Notes: generated by a model not told the origin, from the letters alone. A stretch of DNA of 6,237 nucleotides from Gammaproteobacteria bacterium (GCA_027001815.1 JALTLT010000139.1:1-6237); one strand, 5' to 3'. Numbered from the stretch's first letter, positions 1-6,087 are shown. A program made the numbers and translations.

Positions 1-2
1 TC

Positions 3-41
3 TCCCGTTACACCGTCACCTACTTCAAGAAGTATCTCTGA
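3..41 (+). CDS. C-terminal tail of an unidentified upstream gene (partial)
   Basis: Reading from base 3 gives SRYTVTYFKKYL and then TGA at 39-41. The other two plus frames give low-complexity or less protein-like readings. Only twelve residues are visible, so the family cannot be named. The basic and aromatic composition is compatible with a real protein end, and the sequence becomes clearly AT-rich and non-coding just after the stop. It lies on the same strand as the recombinase gene, about 118 bases upstream of it, and could belong to the same integrated element. The call is tentative because the gene body lies outside the window. Confidence 0.3.
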   Translation, partial: SRYTVTYFKKYL

Positions 42-106
42 GTTGTCAGTGAGAGGGGACACGAAAAAAATACGAACATTTTCCCATTCTCATCAGTTTT
101 TCAGCA

Positions 107-112
107 TATAAT
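107..112 (+). promoter_or_regulatory. Possible -10 box for the recombinase gene
   Basis: A perfect TATAAT lies in the AT-rich stretch 60-120, about 48 bases before the recombinase ATG. The -35 side is poor: TTCCCA at 81-86 is 20 bases away and TTCTCA at 87-92 is 14 bases away, so neither has normal spacing. A promoter here is plausible from position and base composition but is not firmly supported. Confidence 0.35.
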
Positions 113-159
113 CATTATCGCCAGGACTTAGAACAACGACGACGTGGAGTCATCAGCAC

Positions 160-1098
160 ATGCCAGGCCCGGAGCCAGGGATGGAGCTGGCGGCGCTTGT
201 GGACCTCTATGCCCTGGAACGCCTTCCCAGCTCCAAGTCCCTTCAGAACAAACACTCGATTATCCGCATCTTCCAACGAGATACCGGCATTAGCCACACA
301 GACAGGATTACAAAGGCCGTTTTATTATCCTGGCGAGACCAGATTCTCGAACGGGCGAGCAGGACAACCTGGAACACTTACCTGCGTGAGATGAGAGCCC
401 TGTTCAACTTCGCGGTTGCGGCAGGAACACTCCACTCCAATCCGTTTCTGGAAGTTCAATCGCTGCGGGCGGGGCGGAAGCAGAAGAAAACCGTCAAGTG
501 GGATCTGTTGCAGCAGTCCCTCGAGCTTCTGGAGCGGCCCGACGAGCCACTCAAGCCAGGATGGTTCTGGGTCATCGTCCTCAAGACATTCTGCTATACA
601 GGAATTCGTCGCAGGCAGCTGGTCGAAATGCGTTGGTCACACCTGGATCTTCGGGGAGCCATTCTGCATCTCAAGGTCGAAGGCTCGAAGACGCGGCGAG
701 AGTGGGATGTCCCGCTTGTTCCGCATCTGGTGACGTCTCTGGAAGAGCTGCACAAACGCACCCTCCGCATATACGGTCCCCACCGGGACATCTCCAACCT
801 CCAGGTGTTCAACGCCTCCCTTTTCAATCCCCGCTACCACGGACCGGAGATCAACGAAGACCAGGTGACGGGATTTTTCCGACGACTGTCGGATCTCTTG
901 TCCCGGGAGCATGGTGAGAAGATCCTGATCACACCGCACCGCCTGCGGCACACCATGGCTACCCGGCTCGCCTCCGCCGGAGACATCAAATCCCTTCAGA
1001 CCATGCTCGGGCACACGGATGTGCGCATGACGATGGAGTACATCGAGCCCGACCTCAAGATGATGCGGTCAATGCTGAACGTGTTGCCCCAATTGTGA
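160..1098 (+). CDS. Tyrosine recombinase / phage-type integrase
   Basis: This is a site-specific DNA recombinase of the tyrosine recombinase family, 312 residues, close to the usual size of short integrases and XerC/D-like proteins. Residues about 9-96 form the helical core-binding (SAM-like) domain and about 115-305 the catalytic domain. The full catalytic set is visible: Arg150 in TGIR, Lys177 in the beta-hairpin EGSKTRR, His260 and Arg263 in TPHRLRH, His285 in LGHTD, and nucleophile Tyr294 in MEYIEP. The enzyme should therefore be active. Two starts are possible: ATG 160 with GGAG at 146-149, or ATG 181 (residue 8) with GGAG at 171-174. The first is listed because it is the longest, but the second has better spacing. 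The gene points toward the 3' end of a tRNA-Thr gene, which suggests an integrase of a tRNA-targeted genomic island. It is not XerC or XerD by any feature seen, and the element type cannot be told. Confidence 0.93.
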   Translation: MPGPEPGMELAALVDLYALERLPSSKSLQNKHSIIRIFQRDTGISHTDRITKAVLLSWRDQILERASRTTWNTYLREMRALFNFAVAAGTLHSNPFLEVQSLRAGRKQKKTVKWDLLQQSLELLERPDEPLKPGWFWVIVLKTFCYTGIRRRQLVEMRWSHLDLRGAILHLKVEGSKTRREWDVPLVPHLVTSLEELHKRTLRIYGPHRDISNLQVFNASLFNPRYHGPEINEDQVTGFFRRLSDLLSREHGEKILITPHRLRHTMATRLASAGDIKSLQTMLGHTDVRMTMEYIEPDLKMMRSMLNVLPQL

Positions 1099-1102
1099 AG
1101 GT

Positions 1103-1128
1103 GGCGTCCCGTGATTGAGGCGGGAGCC
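1103..1128 (+). repeat. Stem-loop just after the recombinase stop
   Basis: GGC-TCCCG at 1103-1111 (with one bulged G) can pair with CGGGAGCC at 1121-1128 around a 9-base loop, five bases after the stop codon. No T-tract follows, so it is not a classical intrinsic terminator. It may weakly end or protect the recombinase mRNA. A second small hairpin (GACGC 1188-1192 with GCGTC 1199-1203) lies downstream. No gene is seen between 1099 and 1344. Confidence 0.3.
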
Positions 1129-1242
1129 CCAAGAGATGGGGGGCGCATGCTTGATCGTGCGGAGATGTTGTGGTTATGCTAGTGGCCGACGCTATAAGGC
1201 GTCCTTTGCGGTGGGAGGAAATGTCAAAGCCAATGTAGCCCC

Positions 1243-1283
1243 AAATAAAAACAGGCGCCGCATCCGTTACATGCGGCGCCTGT
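1243..1283 (-). terminator. Rho-independent terminator of the tRNA-Thr transcript
   Basis: The arms at 1251-1263 and 1271-1283 are perfect 13-base reverse complements (ACAGGCGCCGCAT on the plus strand) around a 7-base loop. On the minus strand the stem is followed directly by TTTTTATTT (1251 down to 1243). The T-tract lies only on that side, so it terminates minus-strand transcription coming from the tRNA gene, which ends 61 bases upstream. It is not oriented to end the recombinase transcript. Confidence 0.88.
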
Positions 1284-1291
1284 GGGTCTGA

Positions 1292-1308
1292 CAGGCCTTG
1301 AGGGCCTG
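1292..1308. repeat. Short hairpin in the tRNA trailer
   Basis: CAGGCC at 1292-1297 and GGCCTG at 1303-1308 are perfect 6-base inverted arms around a 5-base loop. The hairpin lies between the tRNA 3' end and the terminator and would be part of the minus-strand tRNA precursor trailer. Confidence 0.45.
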
Positions 1309-1324
1309 CCTCCTGGCGCTGTGT

Positions 1325-1340
1325 CCCCGCGGGAGCGGGG
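1325..1340. repeat. GC-rich hairpin resembling a type I-E CRISPR repeat core
   Basis: CCCCGC at 1325-1330 and GCGGGG at 1335-1340 pair perfectly around GGGA. With its flanks (GTGT before, AAATTGG after) it resembles the GTGTTCCCCGC-N4-GCGGGGA layout of type I-E CRISPR repeats. Only one copy exists in the window, so this is not an array. It begins four bases beyond the encoded CCA end of the tRNA and would fold in the tRNA trailer. Confidence 0.45.
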
Positions 1341-1344
1341 AAAT

Positions 1345-1420
<76 letters not shown>

Positions 1421-1477
1421 CTCCGGGATCGCCGGAACCTTCGGGAGATGGGCCGACGGTGCCCCGAACGAAGGCGG

Positions 1478-1483
1478 AGTATA
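1478..1483 (-). promoter_or_regulatory. Probable -10 box of the tRNA-Thr promoter
   Basis: TATACT on the minus strand at 1483-1478 lies 57 bases before the tRNA 5' end and is followed by a GC-rich discriminator (CCGCC). Such discriminators are typical of stringently controlled stable-RNA promoters. The best-spaced -35 candidate, TTTTCC with a 17-base spacer, is weak. The site lies between the Fur-family stop codon and the tRNA, so the tRNA may be transcribed separately or also by read-through. Confidence 0.4.
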
Positions 1484-1511
1484 ACGGAATGACGGGACAA
1501 GGAAAACCGGG

Positions 1512-1952
1512 TCAGGCGTCGCCGCCCTCTTCCCGGACCCGGATGACCACCTGGATGCCATCCAGTCGGGTGCCAGGTGGGAGTTGGGGCATACCGCTCA
1601 CCTGTACGGCACCCGCCGGGATGTCGGTCAATGTGCCACGATCGACGTTGAAAAGGTGATAATGATCACTGGTATTGGAGTCGTAGAAGGCACGGGTGGG
1701 ATCCACGATCACCTCACGTACCAGCCCCCGCTCGGCGAACACGGCCAGCGTGTTGTAGACAGTGGCCTTCGAGACTACCGCCCCCTGACTGCGGGCGCGC
1801 TCGAGAATCTGATCCGCGGAGAGGTGTTGCGGACGCTCGAAGAGGATCTCGGCGATCTCCAGCCGCTGGCGGGTGGGCTGGATGCTGTGACGGCGCAGCA
1901 GCGCTTCCAGCTCTTCCCTTCCTGCCGGCCAATTGGAACTTTGGGGGGTCAT
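1512..1952 (-). CDS. Fur-family transcriptional regulator, Irr-like
   Basis: A 146-residue DNA-binding metal or heme-responsive regulator of the Fur superfamily. Residues 12-80 form the winged helix: LLRRHSIQPTRQRLEIAEIL, then LSADQILERA, then the recognition helix SKATVYNTLAVFAERGLV. Residues 80-146 form the dimerization and metal-binding part, with FYDSNTSDHYHLF (His97, His99) followed by TDIP. The protein has no cysteine at all, so the CxxC structural zinc sites of Fur, Zur and PerR are missing. The DPTRAFYDSN-HxH layout matches the Irr branch, which in rhizobia responds to heme and controls iron and heme genes. Start choice: ATG 1952 fits the family's N-terminus (MTPQ...). The open frame extends upstream to a TTG at 1979, but that extension would contain the -10 box. 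No Shine-Dalgarno precedes the ATG. It lies 34 bases after thiO on the same strand. Its target genes cannot be told from the window. Confidence 0.92.
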   Translation of the reverse strand: MTPQSSNWPAGREELEALLRRHSIQPTRQRLEIAEILFERPQHLSADQILERARSQGAVVSKATVYNTLAVFAERGLVREVIVDPTRAFYDSNTSDHYHLFNVDRGTLTDIPAGAVQVSGMPQLPPGTRLDGIQVVIRVREEGGDA

Positions 1953-1959
1953 GGCGCCG

Positions 1960-1989
1960 ATTATAGACAAACCACACAATCCATGTCTA
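1960..1989 (-). promoter_or_regulatory. Sigma-70 promoter of the Fur-family gene
   Basis: On the minus strand, TAGACA (1989-1984, 5 of 6 to the -35 consensus) is followed after 18 bases by a perfect TATAAT (1965-1960). The first three bases of the -35 box are the TAG stop codon of thiO. The expected transcription start, about 7 bases after the -10 box, falls at 1952-1955, on or just before the ATG, which implies a leaderless or nearly leaderless mRNA. Confidence 0.65.
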
Positions 1990-3096
1990 CGAATGATTCC
2001 CGTTCGCCTTTCTACGGGCGGGCAAGTAGGGGGTCGGGTCGATCCCGGGCGGCTCCCCGCTGATCAACTGGGCGAGCAGTCGGGCGGAGCCCGCACCCAG
2101 CACCACTCCATTCCTGAAGTGCCCCGTGTTCACATATAACCCCTTCAGCGCCGGATGTGCCCCGATCCAGGGTACCCCTTCGCGTGACCAGGGACGCAGA
2201 CCGGCCCACTGGCGCACGACGGGGGCCCTCTCGAGCGCAGGGACCAGTCTCACTGCCGCACGATAGAGGGAGTCGCGCGCCACTTCGGTGATCTCTTTCT
2301 CGAAGCCCGCCTCCTCCAGCGTACTGCCCGCCAGCACGTGGCCATCGCGCCGGGGAATCACATAGCGCCCCTCTTCGAGAACGATGCGCCGCAGAAGCCC
2401 CGGCTCCGCCCGGAAGAGGAGCATCTGCCCCCGCACCGGACGGGTGTTCACGCCGCCTCCCAGATCGGCGAGCAGCCGGCTGCTCCAGGCTCCCGCCGCC
2501 GCCACCACACAGGGGGCGTCGACCCGGCCTCTGGCAGTGCGGATGCCGACGACACGCCCCTCGCTGCCCTCGATTCCCTCGACCTGCAACTCTTCCTCCA
2601 CGACCACACCAAGACGGCGAACCTCGGCGAGCAGCGCACGGAGAAGACGGGGGTTGCGCACCTGCGCCACCTCTGGCATCCACCACGCATCCTCCCGGAT
2701 GCCGAGCGCCGGCTCGATGGCCGCGAGACGCCCCCCACCGCCGACCACGCACTCGACGGTTTCGTCATATTCCCCCGCCCAGTCACGAATCGCCGGGGGA
2801 TCGTCCCGACCCAGCACCAGCATGCCCGAGCGGGTGTACTCGGGATCGAGCCCGGTGTGTTCGAGAAGTTCGGGGGCGAGGGAGGCCCACAGACGTCGGC
2901 TCCAGGCGGCCAGGCGGTTCACCGCCGGAGGGTAACGCCAGGGGTGGAGGGGAGAGAGGATGCCACCACCGGCCCACGAGGACTCGCGCCCGGCAACGGA
3001 GCGATCAATCAGCATGACCGTCGCCCCGCGGAGCCTCAGTTCACGAGCCGTAAGGAGGCCGATGAGCCCCCCGCCTACCACGATACAGTCAACCAA
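1987..3096 (-). CDS. thiO: Glycine oxidase ThiO (FAD-dependent)
   Basis: The enzyme oxidizes glycine with oxygen to iminoglycine and H2O2, supplying the iminoglycine for the thiazole of thiamine, in the cytoplasm. With the TTG start at 3096 it has 369 residues, the normal ThiO length. Visible features are the N-terminal FAD Rossmann motif VVGGGLIG (6-13), the ThiO signature SWAGGGILSPLHPWRY (40-55), AAGAWS (200-205), RGQM (222-225), YVIPRRDGHVLAGST (245-259), GLRPWSREG (299-307) and GHFRNGVVLG (325-334). Arg301, Arg328 and Tyr245 sit where, from memory of the Bacillus enzyme, substrate-binding residues lie. The open frame continues to 3300, but AGGAGG at 3109-3104 lies 7 bases before TTG 3096, and the protein fold begins there (VDCIVVGGG). 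No other thiamine gene is adjacent. The Fur-family gene follows closely and may be cotranscribed. A less specific DAO-type oxidase is the only alternative. Confidence 0.93.
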   Translation of the reverse strand: MVDCIVVGGGLIGLLTARELRLRGATVMLIDRSVAGRESSWAGGGILSPLHPWRYPPAVNRLAAWSRRLWASLAPELLEHTGLDPEYTRSGMLVLGRDDPPAIRDWAGEYDETVECVVGGGGRLAAIEPALGIREDAWWMPEVAQVRNPRLLRALLAEVRRLGVVVEEELQVEGIEGSEGRVVGIRTARGRVDAPCVVAAAGAWSSRLLADLGGGVNTRPVRGQMLLFRAEPGLLRRIVLEEGRYVIPRRDGHVLAGSTLEEAGFEKEITEVARDSLYRAAVRLVPALERAPVVRQWAGLRPWSREGVPWIGAHPALKGLYVNTGHFRNGVVLGAGSARLLAQLISGEPPGIDPTPYLPARRKANGNHS

Positions 3097-3103
3097 CAAC
3101 GGT

Positions 3104-3109
3104 CCTCCT
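3104..3109 (-). promoter_or_regulatory. Ribosome binding site that fixes the thiO TTG start
   Basis: AGGAGG on the minus strand (3109-3104) is a perfect Shine-Dalgarno, 7 bases before TTG 3096 and 4 bases before an adjacent in-frame TTG at 3099. No ATG or GTG in frame has comparable support, so a TTG start is the best call. Confidence 0.75.
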
Positions 3110-3172
3110 CTTTCCCGAACCCGATGCCACGATCCGGAGTTCCGTCCTGGTTCCCCGGCCTGAGGCGCGCCT

Positions 3173-3181
3173 ATTGTAGCA
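3173..3181 (-). promoter_or_regulatory. Extended -10 promoter of thiO
   Basis: TGC followed by TACAAT (minus strand, 3181-3173) matches an extended -10 element, which can work without a good -35 box. No convincing -35 is seen upstream. The start would lie near 3166, giving a leader of about 70 bases. A 10-base palindrome AGGCGCGCCT (3163-3172) covers the predicted start and could be an operator or chance. No TPP riboswitch consensus is recognisable in the leader. Confidence 0.45.
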
Positions 3182-3487
3182 GGAGGAGGGTTGGGCGCCA
3201 TGATGGCCCGGCCGGAGGCCGGCTCGACATCCTCCACGCCGGTCCGGCTCCAGCGCCACCCCATACGCCGACCGTCGCAGAGATGGATCGTCGGGAGCAA
3301 CCTTCCGCGGAACAGCGGCGGAAGGCGGCGGCATCATCCCCTTTCGCGCCCTGGCCACGGCCCACTTCGCCCACCACCCCTCCCTTTCTGGCGGCCCGGC
3401 GTTTCCGGCCGAACGGCAGCAGGAATCCTCGCCCGTGCCCTCGATCGCCGAGAGACGTTCAGGAATGATTCTCGTTCTCGGCATCAT
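3182..3487. other. Divergent intergenic region without a supported gene
   Basis: About 300 bases between the thiO promoter and the sigma-28 promoter. Open frames cross it on both strands, but their products are rich in Arg, Pro and Ser, lack known motifs or good ribosome sites, and look like GC-driven open frames. Visible structures are a palindromic GCCGG-AGG-CCGGC at 3211-3223 and an 8-bp perfect hairpin (CCTTCCGC 3301-3308 with GCGGAAGG 3318-3325, 9-base loop). Neither has a T-tract. No riboswitch or RNA gene is recognised. Confidence 0.6.
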
Positions 3488-3514
3488 TAAAGTTTGGGTG
3501 CTCCAGTCCGATAT
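3488..3514 (+). promoter_or_regulatory. Sigma-28 (FliA) promoter of the binding-protein/chemoreceptor operon
   Basis: TAAAGTTT (3488-3495) is identical to the sigma-28 -35 consensus. After exactly 11 bases comes TCCGATAT (3507-3514), matching GCCGATAA at 6 of 8 positions including the CCGATA core. The predicted start is near 3521, leaving a leader of about 43 bases before ATG 3564. This ties the operon to the flagellar/chemotaxis regulon, as expected for a chemoreceptor. Confidence 0.82.
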
Positions 3515-3563
3515 CTTTTCATACCGGTTCCAACCACCAACAGGACATGGAGACAATACCAAG

Positions 3564-4412
3564 ATGAACGGAAAGAGAATCCTCCCCCTCATCCTCTGCA
3601 TCGGCCTGATTCTGCCCTCACTCCCTGTCTTTGCGGAGCTTCAGATGGGCGTATTTCCGAGGCGGCCGGTGGCAAAGACGCACAAGATGTTCAAGCCCCT
3701 CGCCGAGAAACTCTCCCAGGAGCTGGGCGAGCCGGTCAAACTGGTCGTCGCCAAGGATTTCAAGGCATTCTGGAAGGGGGTCCAGAACCGCCAGTACGAC
3801 ATCGTTCACTACAACCAGTACCACTATCTGCTCAGCCACAAGAACCAGGGCTACCGCGTGATCGCAGTGAATGAGGAGTTCGGCTCGAGTCGTATCGCCG
3901 GATCCCTCTCGGTGCGCACCGACGCGGGAATCGCCAAGGTGGAGGATCTGCGAGGCAAGACCATTCTCTTCGGCGGCGGCAAGAAGGCGATGGGCAGTTT
4001 CATCGCCCCTACGGCCATTCTCAAGAAGGCGGGACTCGAGGCGGGCAAGGACTACACCGTGCGTTTCGCCAAGAATCCGCCGAGCGCGGTGATCGGCGTC
4101 TTCAACAAGGCGGCCGATGCCGCCGGCTCGGGCAATGTGATCCTCAAGATCAAGGGTGTTCAGAAGAAGATCGATGTGGGCCAGATGCAGATGATCGCCG
4201 AGAGCGACGAATTCATCCATCTGCCCTGGGCCGTCAAGGGTGACATGGCCGAGGAGAAGGTGGAACGCATCCGCTCGATCATGATCTCCCTGAAAGGATC
4301 GGACGACGCGGTGCTCAAGTCCGCCGGGGTCACCAATTTCGTGAAGGCGGTCGATGGCGATTTCGACAAGGTCCGGGAGATCGTCGAGTTCGTGACCGGC
4401 GAGGCGCTGTGA
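3564..4412 (+). CDS. PhnD-family periplasmic substrate-binding protein
   Basis: A secreted 282-residue protein of the phosphate/phosphite/phosphonate binding-protein family (PhnD-like). Residues 1-24 are a signal peptide: basic MNGKR, a hydrophobic stretch, then cleavage after VFA. The mature part shows the family layout: start strand LQMGVFPRRP (26-35), FKPLAEKLSQELG (43-55), YDIVHYNQYHYLL (78-90), hinge-side DLRGKTILFGGGKKAM (128-143) and NPPSAVIGVFNKAADAA (171-187). Where classic phosphonate binders have an S-x-SG type loop, this protein has GGGKKAMGS, so the ligand may differ. Start choice: the frame is open from 3435, but ATG 3564 is the one followed by a signal peptide and it lies downstream of the promoter. 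GGAG at 3549-3552 is a rather distant ribosome site. A chemoreceptor gene follows after 49 bases, and no permease or ATPase gene is present. A sensory ligand-presenting role is inferred rather than transport. A transport role with distant partners is still possible. Confidence 0.9.
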   Translation: MNGKRILPLILCIGLILPSLPVFAELQMGVFPRRPVAKTHKMFKPLAEKLSQELGEPVKLVVAKDFKAFWKGVQNRQYDIVHYNQYHYLLSHKNQGYRVIAVNEEFGSSRIAGSLSVRTDAGIAKVEDLRGKTILFGGGKKAMGSFIAPTAILKKAGLEAGKDYTVRFAKNPPSAVIGVFNKAADAAGSGNVILKIKGVQKKIDVGQMQMIAESDEFIHLPWAVKGDMAEEKVERIRSIMISLKGSDDAVLKSAGVTNFVKAVDGDFDKVREIVEFVTGEAL

Positions 4413-4461
4413 TCGAACCTCTCACGCCCCTCATGGAGTCTCTCCCAAGAGGAATCGCAAG

Positions 4462-6087
4462 ATGAAGACACTTTCGAAGCTCGGCCTGATGGCCAAGGTG
4501 CTGCCTCCCATTCTGGTGGGTACGGTGGTGGTATTGATGGCGGGTGCGATCCTGATCATCGAGGGGGTGCGCGGCACCTCCGATCTGCAGATCGAGACTG
4601 CCCGTGCGGCACTCCTCACCGAACAGAAGATCGCCAGCGACAACCAGCTCGAGGCCCTCACTTCCAAGGCCGACAGCCTTGGACGCTTCATGTCCCTGAC
4701 GGCGCCCGATCTCATCATGTCCTATGACTTCATGGCCCTGAAGGAGTACCAGAACATCGTCGCGCGGGACGAGGACGTGGCCTATGCAGCCTACCTCAAG
4801 CCGGATGGAACCCCCTTGACCGATTTCGAGAAGGGCGGCGACGGCCAGGTCACCGAGCATCGCTACCCGGTCGAATCGGACGGCGACCTGCTCGGCTACG
4901 TGTTGCTCGGAATGAATCACACCCGGGTCGATCAGGAGATCGCCGCCAGCAACCGCAGGATCGGCGAGGCGATCGACCAAGTGATGGAGAATGCTCACAA
5001 TTCGACCGACTCCTTCATCACCATCATGGCACTGGACGTGATCGGTGTGCTGCTGGTCATCAGCTTCGTCACTTTCGTCATGCTGCGGAAACTGGTGACC
5101 GATCCGTTACGGGACACCACCGCCCTCATGGAGGAACTCGCCGCGGGCAACGGAGACCTGACCCGTCGCCTTCCCGTTCCCAACGATGACGAGATCAGTC
5201 GTCTCTGTGCAGCCGTCAACGCCTTCATCACCCGGCTGCAGGAGATGGTGGGGCGTATCGCCTCGGAGGTCGACACCCTGGCCGAGGAGGCGCAGGCGCT
5301 GCGCCGGGCCGGTGGCGATCTCTCCAGTCACTCCGAGACCCAGCGGGCGGAGACCACCCGGGTGGCCACTTCCATGAACGAGATGACCGCCACGGTGCAG
5401 GAGGTGGCGCGCAACGCGGACAGCGCGGCCGAGTCGACCCGCGAGGCGGAAGAGCAGGCCCGCGAAGGGAAGCGGATGGTGGCGGAGACCTCGGGCTCGA
5501 TCCAGGACCTCGCCAACGAGATAGAGAACGCGGCCAACGTGATCGACGAGGTGGAGAACGACAGCTCCGACATCGGCGGCGTCCTCGACGTCATTCGCGG
5601 GATCGCCGAACAGACCAATCTCCTCGCCCTCAACGCCGCGATCGAGGCGGCCCGGGCGGGTGAGCAGGGACGAGGCTTCGCCGTGGTGGCCGACGAGGTG
5701 CGGATGCTGGCGAGCCGCACCCAGACCTCCACCCAGGAGATCCAGTCGATGATCGAGAAGCTGCAGAGCCGCACCAGCCAGGCGGTGACGGTCATGCAGC
5801 AGAGTACCGACAAGACCCGCCAGACGGTGGCGATGGCCAAACAGGCCGGCGACGCCCTGGAGAAGATCGCCCGGGCAGTGACCACCATCAACGAGATGAA
5901 TACCCAGATCGCCACCGCGGCGAGGGAGCAGAGCCTGGTGGCCGAAGAGATCAACCAGAACATCGACACCATCAACAACATCAGCGAAGGCACCGCGGCC
6001 AGCGCCCAGCAGACCGCCGTATCCAGCGATCGGCTGGCACAGGTAGCCGCCGAGTTGCAGGGGCTGGTGGGCGTCTTCCGCATCTGA
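4462..6087 (+). CDS. Methyl-accepting chemotaxis protein (transmembrane chemoreceptor)
   Basis: A 541-residue inner-membrane chemoreceptor that would signal through CheW and CheA to bias flagellar rotation. TM1 is at about 13-33 and the periplasmic sensor at 34-185. The sensor has a Cache/PAS-like look around DVAYAAYLKPDGTPLTDF and a later LLGYVLLGM strand. TM2 is at about 186-208 and HAMP at about 209-262. The long cytoplasmic coiled coil has Glu/Gln-rich adaptation stretches near 292-312 and 485-505. The hairpin tip is canonical: EQTNLLALNAAIEAARAGEQ (383-402) followed by GRGFAVVADEVR. Arm lengths on each side of the tip fit the 40-heptad class. The protein ends GLVGVFRI without a C-terminal CheR-binding pentapeptide. 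AGAGGA at 4448-4453 is a good ribosome site for ATG 4462. It is cotranscribed with the PhnD-like gene from the sigma-28 promoter, and that protein is the natural candidate for delivering its stimulus (inference). Confidence 0.96.
   Translation: MKTLSKLGLMAKVLPPILVGTVVVLMAGAILIIEGVRGTSDLQIETARAALLTEQKIASDNQLEALTSKADSLGRFMSLTAPDLIMSYDFMALKEYQNIVARDEDVAYAAYLKPDGTPLTDFEKGGDGQVTEHRYPVESDGDLLGYVLLGMNHTRVDQEIAASNRRIGEAIDQVMENAHNSTDSFITIMALDVIGVLLVISFVTFVMLRKLVTDPLRDTTALMEELAAGNGDLTRRLPVPNDDEISRLCAAVNAFITRLQEMVGRIASEVDTLAEEAQALRRAGGDLSSHSETQRAETTRVATSMNEMTATVQEVARNADSAAESTREAEEQAREGKRMVAETSGSIQDLANEIENAANVIDEVENDSSDIGGVLDVIRGIAEQTNLLALNAAIEAARAGEQGRGFAVVADEVRMLASRTQTSTQEIQSMIEKLQSRTSQAVTVMQQSTDKTRQTVAMAKQAGDALEKIARAVTTINEMNTQIATAAREQSLVAEEINQNIDTINNISEGTAASAQQTAVSSDRLAQVAAELQGLVGVFRI

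Noticed and set aside
3097..3172. TPP riboswitch in the thiO leader
   Set aside because: The leader lacks the recognisable CTGAGA and ACCTGA-type conserved blocks and is too short for the full aptamer.
2338..3468. A 376-residue plus-strand open frame opposite thiO
   Set aside because: It is antisense to a well-supported thiO gene, is rich in Arg/Pro/Ala, and shows no family motif; it is a GC-driven shadow.
3283..3468. Small plus-strand frame starting MDRREQPSAEQRRKAA
   Set aside because: The beginning looks mildly protein-like, but the rest is Pro/Arg/Ser-rich and the ribosome site is weak; not supported as a gene.
3089..3601. A 170-residue minus-strand open frame over the thiO/phnD-like intergenic region
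   Set aside because: It runs across both promoter regions and into the signal-peptide coding part, with no recognisable domain or good ribosome site.
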